A stretch of 64,000 nt of DNA from Streptomyces sp. NBC_01335 (GTDB taxonomy: Bacteria > Actinomycetota > Actinomycetes > Streptomycetales > Streptomycetaceae), in NCBI RefSeq assembly GCF_035953295.1, contig NZ_CP108370.1, forward strand, positions 1,674,001 to 1,738,000, read 5' to 3'. The notes below the pieces were generated by a model that saw only the letters and a list, made by a program, of their open reading frames with translations, was not told the DNA's origin and did no database searches. Each line of letters opens with the position of its first letter. Position 1 is the stretch's first letter. A program made the translations under genes and the position numbers. Below are positions 1-8,637 of the stretch, in pieces.

Positions 1-157
1 CCTCCCCCTCGTCGAGCTTCCCGGACGGCGCGTGCCACCGGCCGTGTCCGTAGGGGCCGCCGCGCTGGGACAGCAGGAGCTTCTCGCCGTCCCTGACGAT
101 CACATGGACGTCGACGATCGGCCGGGCGGGCACGGGGACTTGGGTGTGGGTGCTCAT
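1..157 (-). CDS. Nudix hydrolase, N-terminal fragment (cut by window edge)
   Basis: Only the first 52 residues are in the window; the gene continues leftward past base 1. It starts at the ATG complementary to 155-157. The fragment reads as the first beta strands of a Nudix fold: VDVHVIVRDGEKLLLSQRGG, followed by HAPSGKLDEGE, which is the beginning of the Nudix box (G-x5-E). The rest of the box, with the REx2EE metal-binding glutamates, lies outside the window. The family hydrolyses nucleoside diphosphates linked to another moiety; the substrate cannot be told from this fragment. A terminator-like hairpin (251-290) lies between it and the gene ending at 310. Confidence 0.75.
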   Translation of the reverse strand, partial: MSTHTQVPVPARPIVDVHVIVRDGEKLLLSQRGGPYGHGRWHAPSGKLDEGE

Positions 158-250
158 GACGGCGGACCGTAGCGGCCGGATCGAGTCGGGCGCAGACGAT
201 CGTGCGAGGTACATCCTTTCGAGTAAGGCCGCCCCGCACCGCGACAAAGG

Positions 251-290
251 CGCCCCGCCGCGCCTCCGGAGCCCGGAGTACGGCGGGGCG
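251..290 (-). terminator. Terminator hairpin downstream of the GH53 gene
   Basis: Perfect 10-bp outer stem (251-260 with 281-290, CGCCCCGCCG) enclosing a second perfect 6-bp stem (264-269 with 273-278, CTCCGG). It sits 20 bases past the GH53 stop codon, so it probably ends the GH42-GH53 transcript. There is no T tract, as is usual in high-GC actinobacteria. Confidence 0.6.
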
Positions 291-309
291 TCGTCATGTG
301 CCGGGTGTC

Positions 310-1920
310 CTACCGGTGCGAGAACCAGCTCGCCGCCGGGAGCAGCTTGTCGTTGTAGTCGAAGAGCGCCTGGTTCTCCCAGGCGTTGCCGGAGGAGGCG
401 TCGGCCGGGTCCCAGCCGCTGCCGGTGACGGCGGTCCAGGTGGGTTCCCAGTAGACGGCACCGAGGCCCCGGCCGCCGGGGACGGCTTCGACGACGTTGA
501 GTACGTCGCGGAGGTTGGCGGCCTGGCCAGCGGGGGTGGCGGGGTAGCCGGTGACGAGCTGGTCGGCGGTGGCGATGTTGTTCTCCAGGCCGTCCTTGTC
601 GGCGAGGGTGTGGGCGTAGGCGGTCTCGGCGACGAGGACCGGTTTGCCGTAGCGGGAGGCGGCGTCGTCCAGGTTGGTCTGGAGGTCGGAGAGGGCGCCG
701 TGCCAGTAGCCGTAGTACGAGAGGGCGATGACGTCGAACGGGACGCCGTGGGCGACGGCGTTGTCGAACCACCAGCGGGTTCCGGCGTTGTCGCCGCCCT
801 TGGCGAGGTGCAGGGCGACCTTCGTGCCGGAGGAGACGGCCTTGGCGGCGTTGGCGCCGGAGGTGAGGAGTCCGGCGAGCTGGGACCAGTTGTCGGTGGA
901 GCCCTCGGGCCAGAGCATTCCGGCGTTGATCTCGTTGCCGATCTGGACCATGTCGGCGGTGGTGCCCTGCGCCTTGAGGGCGTTGAGCACGTCGTAGGTG
1001 TGGTTGTAGACGTCGGTCTTCAGCTGGGTGTAGCTGTGGCCGGCCCAGGCGGCGGGCTTGGTCTGCTTGCCGGGGTCGGCCCAGGCGTCGGAGTAGTGGA
1101 AGTCGACGAGGACCTTCATGCCGAGCGCCTTGGCGCGTTTGGCCATGGCGAGGACGTGGGCCTTGTCGTTGTAGCCGTCCGCCGGGTTCACCCACACCTT
1201 GAGGCGTACGTAGTTCATTCCGGCGGAGTGCAGCAGGGTCATGGCGTCGCCGGTGGTGCCGCTCGCGTTGCGGTATACAGCGCCGTGGGCCTCGTTCTTG
1301 GGGAGGGTGGAGAGGTCGCCGCCCTTGACGCTGAGACCGGTGGTGCCCGAGGTGAAGGCGATGTCGTCGAAGTTGGCCCATTCTCCGGCGTGCGCGTCGG
1401 AGTTGAGGCTGATGGTGCAGGCGCCGCCGGTGACCTTGACCGAGGTCACCAGGCGTATCCAGGCGCCGTTGGCGGTGGGCGGGAGGTCGGTGCGCTGTTC
1501 GGCGGAGCCGCAGTTGCGCAGGGCGATGTAGGCGGAGTTCTGGCCGCCGCTGGAGCGGACCCACGCGCTGAGGGTGTACGTGCCGTCGGTCAGCCCGGAG
1601 AGGTACTGGTACGTCTCCACCTTGTAGGCGGAGGCCGACCAGTGGCTGAGCCGGGTGCTGCCCGCGTGACCGCCGGCCTCGGTGAAGGAGGCGGCGGTCT
1701 GGCCGCCGGCGGAGTAGGCGGTCCAGCCGGTGGCGCCCGATTCGAAGCCGGGGTTGGTGACGGTGGCCGCCGCGTGGGCGGCCTGGGCGGGGAGCCCGGC
1801 GAGCATCAGCCCGCCGAGGGCCGTGAGCGCGGCGGCGGCCCGGCGGCTGCCGCGCGGGGTGCGGCGGGCCGCCGCTCCCGGTTCGTCCTTCGTCCTGCCG
1901 AACAGCGTCTTTCCGTACAT
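310..1920 (-). CDS. Secreted GH53 endo-beta-1,4-galactanase with N-terminal carbohydrate-binding domain
   Basis: The 536-residue product should cut the beta-1,4-galactan side chains of rhamnogalacturonan-I outside the cell. Residues 1-51 are a signal peptide (twin Arg-rich n-region, then ALTALGGLMLAGLPAQAAHA). Residues about 52-185 form a CBM-like beta-sandwich beginning NPGFESGATGW. The GH53 barrel follows from about 190. The acid/base Glu is in QIGNEINAGM (about 326) and the nucleophile Glu in VLVAETAYAH (about 431); VDFHYSDAWADPGKQ is also typical of GH53. The frame stays open far upstream, but the ATG at 1918-1920 is chosen because it starts the signal peptide and has GAAGGGA about 11 bases before it. 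It lies 85 bases behind the GH42 gene on the same strand, so the two are probably cotranscribed: galactanase outside, beta-galactosidase inside. Confidence 0.93.
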   Translation of the reverse strand: MYGKTLFGRTKDEPGAAARRTPRGSRRAAAALTALGGLMLAGLPAQAAHAAATVTNPGFESGATGWTAYSAGGQTAASFTEAGGHAGSTRLSHWSASAYKVETYQYLSGLTDGTYTLSAWVRSSGGQNSAYIALRNCGSAEQRTDLPPTANGAWIRLVTSVKVTGGACTISLNSDAHAGEWANFDDIAFTSGTTGLSVKGGDLSTLPKNEAHGAVYRNASGTTGDAMTLLHSAGMNYVRLKVWVNPADGYNDKAHVLAMAKRAKALGMKVLVDFHYSDAWADPGKQTKPAAWAGHSYTQLKTDVYNHTYDVLNALKAQGTTADMVQIGNEINAGMLWPEGSTDNWSQLAGLLTSGANAAKAVSSGTKVALHLAKGGDNAGTRWWFDNAVAHGVPFDVIALSYYGYWHGALSDLQTNLDDAASRYGKPVLVAETAYAHTLADKDGLENNIATADQLVTGYPATPAGQAANLRDVLNVVEAVPGGRGLGAVYWEPTWTAVTGSGWDPADASSGNAWENQALFDYNDKLLPAASWFSHR

Positions 1921-2005
1921 CGTCGTCGATGTCCCTTCGACCGTCGTGCGGGATACGGGGGTGGTGCGGGTGGTACGTGGGGGGCTGGTGGTGCGGTGGT
2001 GCGCC

Positions 2006-4039
2006 TCAGGCGTCGAGCCGTACGACCCGGACCGCGCCCGCCGGGACGGCGAGGTGTCCGGAGGCGGGCTCGCCGGTGAGGAGTTCGGTGCCGGGGGCGT
2101 CGAGGGGCACCTTGGTGTCGCCCCCGGTGTGGTTGATGACGAAGAGGTAGCTGCCCCTCTCTCCGGTGCGGCGGACCACCTCGACGTCGTGCGGGAGCGA
2201 GGTGCGCGGGGTGATCCCGGCGTCCGCGCAGGCGCGGTCGAGTACGGCGTCGAGGCCGGCGCCGGACAGGCGGGTGGAGACGTACCAGGCGGTGCCGTCG
2301 CCGAGGCGGTTGCGGGTGACGGCGGGGCGGCCCGCGGCGACCCCGTCCGCGTACGACCAGGCGGTCTCGGCGCCGCGCGGGACGACCACGTCCGACCAGA
2401 GGTCGCCGGTGAGGGCGGGGCCTTCGGGGGCGCCCTCGGGGGTGGTGAGGCGGACGGTGTCGCCCTCGCCGAGCGGGGAGAACTCCTCGACGGTGAGCCC
2501 GAGGACGTCGCGCAGTACGCCGGGGTAGGCGCCGGGATGGACGTTGTCGTCGGGGTCCACGATGCCGGAGAAGTACGAGACGACGAGGGTGCCGCCCCCT
2601 TCGACGTACCGGCGCAGGTTCTCCCCCGCCTGCTCGGTGGCGAGGTAGAGGGCGGGTACGACGACCAGCGGGTAGGCCGAGAGGTCGGCCTCGGGGTGGG
2701 CGAAGTCCACGGTGAGGTGGCGGTCGTAGAGCGAGAGGTAGTAGGCGTCGGCGCGCTCGCGGGCGTCGTGGTCCTGGCTCGGGCGCCACTCCAGGGACTG
2801 GGCCCACCAGGACTGCCAGTCCCAGACCATCGCGGCGTCGGCGACCGTGCGGGTGCCCCGGATGCCGTCGAGGAGGCCGAGGCCGGCGCCGAGCCGGGTG
2901 ACCTCGCGCCAGATCCGGGTGTCGGTGCCGCCGTGCGGCAGCATCGCGGAGTGGAACTTCTCGGCGCCGCCGCGGGACTGGCGCCACTGGAAGAACATGG
3001 CGCCGTCGGAGCCGCGGGCCACGTGCGCGAGGCTGTTGCGGGCCATCTCTCCGGGGCTCTTGGCGGGGTTGCGGGGTTGCCAGTTGACGCCGCTGGTGGA
3101 GTGTTCGAGGAGCAGCCAGGGGGCGCCACCCGCGACGGAGCGGGTGAGGTCGGCGGCCATCGCGAGGTTGACGTGGGTGCGGCGGCCGTCGGTGATCAGG
3201 TAGTGGTCGTTGGTGACGAGGTCGACCTCGCGGCCCCAGGCCCAGTAGTCGATGGAGTCGCACTGGCTGAGCGCGGTCATGAAGTTGGTGGTGACCGGAA
3301 TGCCGGGGGCGAGCCGGTGCAGGATGTCGCGTTCGGCGGTGAAGTTCTCCCGCAGGGTGGCGTCGGCGAAGCGGCGGTAGTCCAGCTGCTGGGAGGGGTT
3401 GCCGACGGTGGGGGTGGTGCGCGGCGGGTCGATCTCGTCGAGGGTGCGGTAGTGCTGGCCCCAGAAGGCGGTGCCCCAGGCCTTGTTGACGGCGTCGACC
3501 GATCCGTGGCGGGCGGTGAGCCAGTGGCGGAAGTGGGCGGCACAGTTGTCGCAGTAGCAGGCGGAGACGGGGACGCCGTACTCGTTGTGGACGTGCCAGA
3601 GGGCGAGGGCGGGGTGGCCGGCGTAGCGGCGGCCGATCTCCTCGGTGATGCGGGCGGCGGCGGCGCGGTAGTCGGGGTTGCTGTGGCAGATGGCGCCGCG
3701 TGAGCCGAAGGCGTACCGGACCCCGTCGCGGTTGACCGGGAGCGCCTCGGGGTGAGCGCGGTAGAACCAGGCGGGCGGGGCGACGGTCGGGGTACCGAGG
3801 TCGACGCGGATGCCGCCTTCGTGGAGCAGGTCGAGTACGCGGTCGAGCCAGCCGAAGTCGTAGGCGCCGGGCTCGGGTTCGAGCAGGGCCCAGGAGAAGA
3901 TCCCGACGCTGACCATGGTCACGCCGGCCTCGCGCATGAGCCGCACGTCCTCGGGCCAGATCTCCTCGGGCCACTGCTCCGGGTTGTAGTCGCCGCCGAA
4001 GGCGAGCCGGTCCAGACCTCGGGGAGCGGTGTGGGACAT
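2006..4039 (-). CDS. GH42 beta-galactosidase
   Basis: This 677-residue protein has no signal peptide and should act in the cytoplasm, releasing galactose from imported galacto-oligosaccharides. The N-terminal barrel begins AFGGDYNPEQWPEEIW, a GH42 signature. The acid/base Glu is in HNEYG (E153), and the zinc-type cysteine cluster CYCDNC is at 161-166. The nucleophile Glu is in LLLEHSTSG (about 312). The GH42 trimerisation domain and C-terminal domain follow, and the length is normal for the family. AGGAG lies 7 bases before the ATG. Upstream is a 305-bp divergent control region shared with a sugar ABC importer, and downstream is a GH53 galactanase. Galactan is therefore the likely substrate source rather than lactose. 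Confidence 0.95.
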   Translation of the reverse strand: MSHTAPRGLDRLAFGGDYNPEQWPEEIWPEDVRLMREAGVTMVSVGIFSWALLEPEPGAYDFGWLDRVLDLLHEGGIRVDLGTPTVAPPAWFYRAHPEALPVNRDGVRYAFGSRGAICHSNPDYRAAAARITEEIGRRYAGHPALALWHVHNEYGVPVSACYCDNCAAHFRHWLTARHGSVDAVNKAWGTAFWGQHYRTLDEIDPPRTTPTVGNPSQQLDYRRFADATLRENFTAERDILHRLAPGIPVTTNFMTALSQCDSIDYWAWGREVDLVTNDHYLITDGRRTHVNLAMAADLTRSVAGGAPWLLLEHSTSGVNWQPRNPAKSPGEMARNSLAHVARGSDGAMFFQWRQSRGGAEKFHSAMLPHGGTDTRIWREVTRLGAGLGLLDGIRGTRTVADAAMVWDWQSWWAQSLEWRPSQDHDARERADAYYLSLYDRHLTVDFAHPEADLSAYPLVVVPALYLATEQAGENLRRYVEGGGTLVVSYFSGIVDPDDNVHPGAYPGVLRDVLGLTVEEFSPLGEGDTVRLTTPEGAPEGPALTGDLWSDVVVPRGAETAWSYADGVAAGRPAVTRNRLGDGTAWYVSTRLSGAGLDAVLDRACADAGITPRTSLPHDVEVVRRTGERGSYLFVINHTGGDTKVPLDAPGTELLTGEPASGHLAVPAGAVRVVRLDA

Positions 4040-4181
4040 GGGGGTCTCCTGGCGTTCTCGGCGGTGACGGCGGTCGCCCGCCGCCGGTCCGGCGGCGGCC
4101 CGTCACCGGGCGGTACGGGTGCACCCCGACCGGTCGGTCCTGCGGTGGCACCGCCACCCTGCGACGACGCTCCTCGACCCC

Positions 4182-4213
4182 TTGTGTGCACGATGCTGGG
4201 AACGTGCACACAA
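4182..4213. promoter_or_regulatory. Perfect 11-bp inverted repeat with 10-bp spacer, probable operator
   Basis: TTGTGTGCACG (4182-4192) is matched exactly by its complement CGTGCACACAA (4203-4213), with ten bases between. The arm centres are 21 bp, two helical turns, apart, so the same face of the DNA is presented twice. Each arm holds the self-complementary hexamer GTGCAC. The location between divergent sugar genes fits a dimeric regulator site; the LacI protein at 7556 is one candidate. The regulator is an inference. Confidence 0.6.
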
Positions 4214-4257
4214 CCGTTCGGCGGTGTGGAGCCAAGATAACCGCACAGTTACAACCA

Positions 4258-4300
4258 TTGACAAGTGTCGGTTCCGTTTCTCTACTGTGAACGCTCACAG
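4258..4300 (+). promoter_or_regulatory. Promoter with overlapping LacI-type operator for the sugar importer operon
   Basis: TTGACA at 4258-4263 looks like a -35 box, and TACTGT at 4283-4288 is a possible -10 (spacing 19, on the long side). The near-palindrome CTGTGAACGCTCACAG (4285-4300) matches its own complement at 14 of 16 positions and has the central CG typical of LacI-family operators. It overlaps the proposed -10, so a bound repressor would block transcription. The LacI regulator encoded at the end of this operon is the obvious candidate. Confidence 0.65.
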
Positions 4301-4344
4301 CGCATCTACCGCGCTGAACCCTCGGTTCTCGTCAGGGGAAAACC

Positions 4345-5664
4345 ATGAAGCACCGCAACGTCGCGTTGTCCACGGCCGTCGTCCTCGCCGCCTCCGCCCT
4401 CCTCACCGGCTGCGGCTCGTCGGACGACGGGAAGGGTGACGCGCCCGCCGCCGCCGGTCCCGCGCAGCTCACCTACTGGTCCTGGGCGCCCGGCCTCGAC
4501 AAGGTCGCGGACATCTGGAACAAGGGCGAGGGCAAGAAGGCCGGCATCACGGTCACGGTGAAGAAGCAGGCGTCGGGCGACGACCTGGTCACCAAGATCA
4601 TCACCGCGGCCAAGGCGCACAAGGCACCCGACCTGGTGCAGGCGGAGTACCAGGCGCTGCCCACGCTGGTCTCCAACGACGTCCTCGCGGACATCTCGAA
4701 GGAGGCGGGCGACGCCGAGAGCGCGTTCGCGGAAGGGATCTGGCAGCAGGCGACGCTGGGCACGGACGCCCTGTACGCGCTGCCGCAGGACTCCGGCCCG
4801 CTGATGTTCTACTACCGCGAGGACCTGTTCGAGAAGTACGGGCTGACCGTCCCGACCACCTGGGACGAGTTCGCCGAGACGGCCCGCGCGCTGAAGAAGA
4901 AGTCGCCGGACACCGACCTGACGACGTTCTCCTCGAACGACTCCGGGCTCTTCGCGGGCCTCGCCCAGCAGGCCGGCGCCCAGTGGTGGACCACCGGTGA
5001 CGACAAGTGGAAGGTCGCCATCGACGACGCGGCGACCCAGAAGGTCGCCGACTTCTGGGGCGGCCTGGTGAAGGAGGGGGCGATCGACAACCAGCCGATG
5101 TACACCCCCTCCTGGAACAAGGCGCTCGACACCGGCAAGCAGATCGCCTGGGTCAGCGCGGTCTGGGCCCCCGGCACCCTGACCACGGCGGCTCCCGACA
5201 CGGCGGGCAAGTGGGCCATGGCCCCGCTCCCCCAGTGGACGGCGGGCCAGAACGTCACCGGCAGCTGGGGCGGGTCCTCCACCGCCGTCACCAACGACTC
5301 GAAGAACAAGGGCGCGGCGGCGACGTTCGCGAAGTGGCTGAACACCGACCCCACCGCGCTCGCCGCGCTGGTGAAGGAGTCCGGCATCTACCCCGCCGCG
5401 ACCGCCGCGCAGACCGGGGGCGCGCTCTCCGCGCCGCCGGCGTACTTCTCCAACCAGCCCGACTTCTACACCAAGGCCTCCGAGATCGCGAAGGGCACGG
5501 CGCCCGCCGCCTGGGGCCCGAACGTCAACGTCGCGTACACCGCCTTCAAGGACGAGTTCGCCAAGGCCGCCAAGGACAAGTCGGACTTCGGCACGGCGCT
5601 GACCGCGATGCAGGACGCCACCGTCGCCGACCTGAAGAAGCAGGGCTTCGGAGTCTCCGAGTGA
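4345..5664 (+). CDS. Sugar ABC transporter substrate-binding lipoprotein
   Basis: A 439-residue cluster-B-type (maltose-binding-like) extracellular solute-binding protein. Residues 1-23 are a lipoprotein signal ending in LLTGC, with Cys23 as the lipidated residue, so the protein is anchored on the outer face of the membrane. QLTYWSWAPGLDK begins the mature fold. The start ATG is preceded by AGGGGA. It is the first gene of an operon with two permeases (overlap of 4 bases) and a LacI regulator, and is divergent from galactan-degrading GH42 and GH53 genes. The likely cargo is beta-1,4-galacto-oligosaccharides; this is inferred from neighbours, not from the binding site. No ATPase is encoded here. 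Confidence 0.92.
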   Translation: MKHRNVALSTAVVLAASALLTGCGSSDDGKGDAPAAAGPAQLTYWSWAPGLDKVADIWNKGEGKKAGITVTVKKQASGDDLVTKIITAAKAHKAPDLVQAEYQALPTLVSNDVLADISKEAGDAESAFAEGIWQQATLGTDALYALPQDSGPLMFYYREDLFEKYGLTVPTTWDEFAETARALKKKSPDTDLTTFSSNDSGLFAGLAQQAGAQWWTTGDDKWKVAIDDAATQKVADFWGGLVKEGAIDNQPMYTPSWNKALDTGKQIAWVSAVWAPGTLTTAAPDTAGKWAMAPLPQWTAGQNVTGSWGGSSTAVTNDSKNKGAAATFAKWLNTDPTALAALVKESGIYPAATAAQTGGALSAPPAYFSNQPDFYTKASEIAKGTAPAAWGPNVNVAYTAFKDEFAKAAKDKSDFGTALTAMQDATVADLKKQGFGVSE

Positions 5665-6587
5665 CACGCGCACGCCGCAGTGGGTCGTACGGGGTCAAGA
5701 GCGCCCCGTACGCCTTCCTGGTCCCCGCCACCCTGCTCTTCCTGCTCTTCTTCGCGCTGCCCATCGGCTACGCCCTCTATCTCAGCTTCCGCCGCACCGA
5801 GGTCGAGGGCCTCGGCCTCGGCAAGGGCGCCCGCGACGAGGTCTGGGCCGGCCTCACCAACTACAAGGACGCCCTCTCCGACTCCGAACTGCTGCACGGC
5901 GCGCTGCGCATCCTGGGCTACGGCCTGATCGTGGTGCCCGTGATGCTCGGCCTCGCGCTGCTGTTCGCCCTGCTGCTGGACACCGAGCGGGTCCGGCTGC
6001 GCGGCTTCACCCGGCTGGCGATCTTCCTGCCGTACGCCATCCCCGGGGTGGTGGCCGCGCTGATGTGGGGGTTCCTCTACCTGCCCGACGTCAGTCCGTT
6101 CTTCTGGGTGCTGGACCGCCTCGGGCTGCCGCAGCCGGACCTGCTGGACGGCGGGCCGCTCTACGCCTCGCTCGCCAACATCGCGGTCTGGGGCGGCACC
6201 GGCTTCAACATGATCGTCATCTACACCTCGCTGCGGGCGATCCCCGCCGAGGTCTTCGAGGCGGCCCGGCTGGACGGCTGCTCGCAGTGGCAGACCGCGC
6301 TGCGGATCAAGATCCCGATGGTGGCGCCCTCGCTGGTGCTGACGTTCTTCTTCTCCATCATCGCCACCCTCCAGGTGTTCAGCGAGCCGACCACGCTCAA
6401 GCCGCTCACCAACTCCCTCTCCACCACCTGGAGTCCGCTGATGAAGGTCTACCAGGACGCCTTCGTCAACAACGACATCTACGCGGCGGCGGCCCAGGCG
6501 GTCATCATCGCCGTCGCCACCCTCGCCCTGTCCTTCGGCTTCCTCCGGGCCGCCAACTCCCGTACCAAGCAGGGTGATGCACGATGA
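5661..6587 (+). CDS. Sugar ABC transporter permease (MalF type)
   Basis: A 308-residue integral membrane protein with six predicted spans, the first from about residue 18 (AFLVPATLLFLLFFALPIGY). The EAA loop that docks onto the ATPase is present as EAARLDGCS. The start is the GTG at 5661, which overlaps the binding-protein stop in a GTGA arrangement and indicates translational coupling. With the next gene it forms the transmembrane channel of the proposed galacto-oligosaccharide importer. The frame is open further upstream but that part is an out-of-frame read of the binding-protein gene. Confidence 0.93.
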   Translation: MTRARRSGSYGVKSAPYAFLVPATLLFLLFFALPIGYALYLSFRRTEVEGLGLGKGARDEVWAGLTNYKDALSDSELLHGALRILGYGLIVVPVMLGLALLFALLLDTERVRLRGFTRLAIFLPYAIPGVVAALMWGFLYLPDVSPFFWVLDRLGLPQPDLLDGGPLYASLANIAVWGGTGFNMIVIYTSLRAIPAEVFEAARLDGCSQWQTALRIKIPMVAPSLVLTFFFSIIATLQVFSEPTTLKPLTNSLSTTWSPLMKVYQDAFVNNDIYAAAAQAVIIAVATLALSFGFLRAANSRTKQGDAR

Positions 6588-7486
6588 GTACGCAGACCCT
6601 CCCGGCCACCGCCCGGACCTCCGGCACGTCCGGCGCCACCCGCGCCGCCCGCGCCCCGCGCCGGTTCGCCGCGATCCCCACCGCGGCGCTGCTGCTGGGC
6701 GCCGTCTACTGCCTGCTGCCGGTGCTCTGGGTGGTCGTGGCGTCGACCAAGTCCGGCAGCGAGCTCTTCTCCACCTTCACCTTCCTGCCCGGCTCCGGGT
6801 TCACGGACAACATCGCCGACCTGTCGGCGTACCGCGACGGCGTCTACTGGACGTGGATGGGCAACTCGGCCCTCTACGCCGGGGTGGGCGCCCTGCTCTC
6901 CACGGCGGTGTCGGCGGTCTCCGGGTACGCCCTGGCGGTCTACCGCTTCCGGGGCCGGGAGTCGATCTTCAACATCCTGCTCGCCGGGGTGCTGATGCCG
7001 CCGGTGATCCTGGCGGTCCCGCAGTACCTGCTGCTCGCGAAGGCCGACCTCACGGACTCGTACCTCTCGGTGCTGCTGCCGACCCTCCTCTCCCCGTACG
7101 GCGTCTACCTCGCCCGGATCTACGCGACGGCCGCGGTGCCGCCCGACGTGATCGAGGCGGGCCGGATGGACGGCGGCGGCGAGTGGCGGATCTTCCGCAC
7201 GATCGCGCTGCCGATGATGCTGCCGGGGCTGGTCACGGTGTTCCTGTTCCAGTTCGTCGCGATCTGGAACAACTTCCTGCTGCCCTACATCATGCTCAGC
7301 GACGACGAGAAGTTCCCGGTCACCCTCGGGCTCTTCACCCTGCTCCAGCAGGGCTCGAACACGCCGGCGCTCTATACGCTGGTGATCACCGGTGCGCTGC
7401 TGGCGATCCTGCCGCTGATCGCGCTCTTCCTCGTGGTCCAGCGGTTCTGGAGTCTCGACCTGCTCTCCGGCGCCGTAAAGTCCTGA
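6584..7486 (+). CDS. Sugar ABC transporter permease (MalG type)
   Basis: A 300-residue inner-membrane permease with six predicted spans and the EAA loop EAGRMDGGG in the last third. It ends in WSLDLLSGAVKS, the usual C-terminus of MalG-type sugar permeases. Its ATG overlaps the stop of the preceding permease in an ATGA arrangement. It completes the channel of the importer; the energising ATPase is missing, as in many Streptomyces sugar operons where one shared ATPase (MsiK) serves several importers. That sharing is general knowledge, not seen here. Confidence 0.93.
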   Translation: MSTQTLPATARTSGTSGATRAARAPRRFAAIPTAALLLGAVYCLLPVLWVVVASTKSGSELFSTFTFLPGSGFTDNIADLSAYRDGVYWTWMGNSALYAGVGALLSTAVSAVSGYALAVYRFRGRESIFNILLAGVLMPPVILAVPQYLLLAKADLTDSYLSVLLPTLLSPYGVYLARIYATAAVPPDVIEAGRMDGGGEWRIFRTIALPMMLPGLVTVFLFQFVAIWNNFLLPYIMLSDDEKFPVTLGLFTLLQQGSNTPALYTLVITGALLAILPLIALFLVVQRFWSLDLLSGAVKS

Positions 7487-7555
7487 CCATGCCCTCAGGG
7501 GCCGCCGGACCCGCCTCCTCGACCCGGGGGCCCCGAAAACGAAAGAACACGCACC

Positions 7556-8608
7556 ATGAGCCGCACTGAACCTCCCCCGCCCTCCGGGCAGCCCGGAAGG
7601 GGACGCCGCCGGCCGCCGACGATCCACGACGTGGCCCGCGAGGCGGGGGTGTCGCGCGGGACCGTCTCCCGGGTGCTGAACGGCGGCCACAACGTCAGCC
7701 CGGCCGCCCTCGAAGCGGTCAACTCGGCCATCCGCAAGACCGGTTACACCGTCAACCGGCACGCCCGGTCGCTGATCACCGGCCGCTCCGACTCGGTGGC
7801 GTTCCTGCTGACGGAGCCCCAGGAGCGGTTCTTCGAGGACCCCAACTTCAATGTGCTGCTGCGGGGTTGTACGAGCGCGCTGGCCGCGCACGACGTACCG
7901 CTGCTGCTGATGATCGCGGGTACGGAGGCCGAGCGGCGCCGGAACATGCGGTACATCGCGGGGCACGTGGACGGCGTGCTGCTGGTCTCCAGCCACTCGG
8001 GAGACCCGGTGGTCGCCCAGCTCCACGAGGCCGGCGTACCGGTGGTGACCTGCGGCAAGCCTCTCGGGCAGGGCTCGAAGGTCAGCTATGTGGCGGCCGA
8101 CGACCGGGACGGCGCCCGGGACATGGTGCGTTACCTGTACGAGTCGGGGCGCCGCCGGATCGGTACGGTCAGCGGCCCTCTGGACACCCCGGGCGGTGTG
8201 GAGCGGCTCGCCGGCTACCGCGAGACGCTCGCCGAGTGCGGGCTGCCCGTGGACGAGGACCTGATCGTCCCGGGCGACTACAGCCGGGCCGGCGGCGAGG
8301 CCGCCGGGACCCTGCTGCTGGAGCGCGCCCCCGACCTGGACGCGGTCTTCGTCGCGTCCGACCTGATGGCGCAGGGCGTGCTGACCTCGCTGGAACGGGC
8401 CGGGCGGCGGGTCCCCGAGGACATCGCGGTCGGCGGTTTCGACGACTCCCCGGCCGCGCTCGACTCCCGCCCGGCGCTGACCACCATCCGGCAGCCCTGG
8501 GACCGCATCAGCGCCGAGATGGTACGGGTGCTGCTGGCCCAGATCGGCGGCGAGGACCCGGCGGCGGTGATCCTCCCCACCGAGCTGGTGCGGCGGGAGT
8601 CGGCGTAG
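7556..8608 (+). CDS. LacI-family transcriptional regulator of the galactan module
   Basis: A 350-residue repressor. Residues about 20-45 carry the LacI helix-turn-helix (DVAREAGVSRGTVSRVLNG) followed by the hinge helix. The rest is the two-lobed periplasmic-binding-like sugar sensor with DAVFVASDLMAQGVL and VGGFDDSPAA, typical of the family. It follows the permeases after 69 bases and is most likely in the same operon. The predicted operator CTGTGAACGCTCACAG at 4285-4300, upstream of the binding-protein gene, is the probable target, giving induction by galactose or galacto-oligosaccharides. It ends facing the class V aminotransferase gene, with 29 bases between them. Confidence 0.92.
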   Translation: MSRTEPPPPSGQPGRGRRRPPTIHDVAREAGVSRGTVSRVLNGGHNVSPAALEAVNSAIRKTGYTVNRHARSLITGRSDSVAFLLTEPQERFFEDPNFNVLLRGCTSALAAHDVPLLLMIAGTEAERRRNMRYIAGHVDGVLLVSSHSGDPVVAQLHEAGVPVVTCGKPLGQGSKVSYVAADDRDGARDMVRYLYESGRRRIGTVSGPLDTPGGVERLAGYRETLAECGLPVDEDLIVPGDYSRAGGEAAGTLLLERAPDLDAVFVASDLMAQGVLTSLERAGRRVPEDIAVGGFDDSPAALDSRPALTTIRQPWDRISAEMVRVLLAQIGGEDPAAVILPTELVRRESA

Positions 8609-8637
8609 GACGAGTCGTCGAGGTGCCGTCGCGGATC

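Larger units (their letters stand above)
4040..4344. promoter_or_regulatory. Divergent control region between the GH42 and ABC importer genes
   Basis: This 305-bp stretch holds no gene. It separates GH42-GH53 (leftward) from the binding-protein/permease operon (rightward). Its right half is much more AT-rich than the genes and contains promoter-like and operator-like sequences listed separately at 4182-4213 and 4258-4300. The left part (4040-4180) is GC-rich and shows nothing more than the GH42 ribosome-binding site. Confidence 0.75.

Noticed and set aside
1921..3129. Upstream extension of the GH53 frame into the GH42 gene
   Set aside because: The extension is Pro/Ser/Thr noise antisense-phase to GH42; a signal peptide starts at 1920 with a ribosome site.
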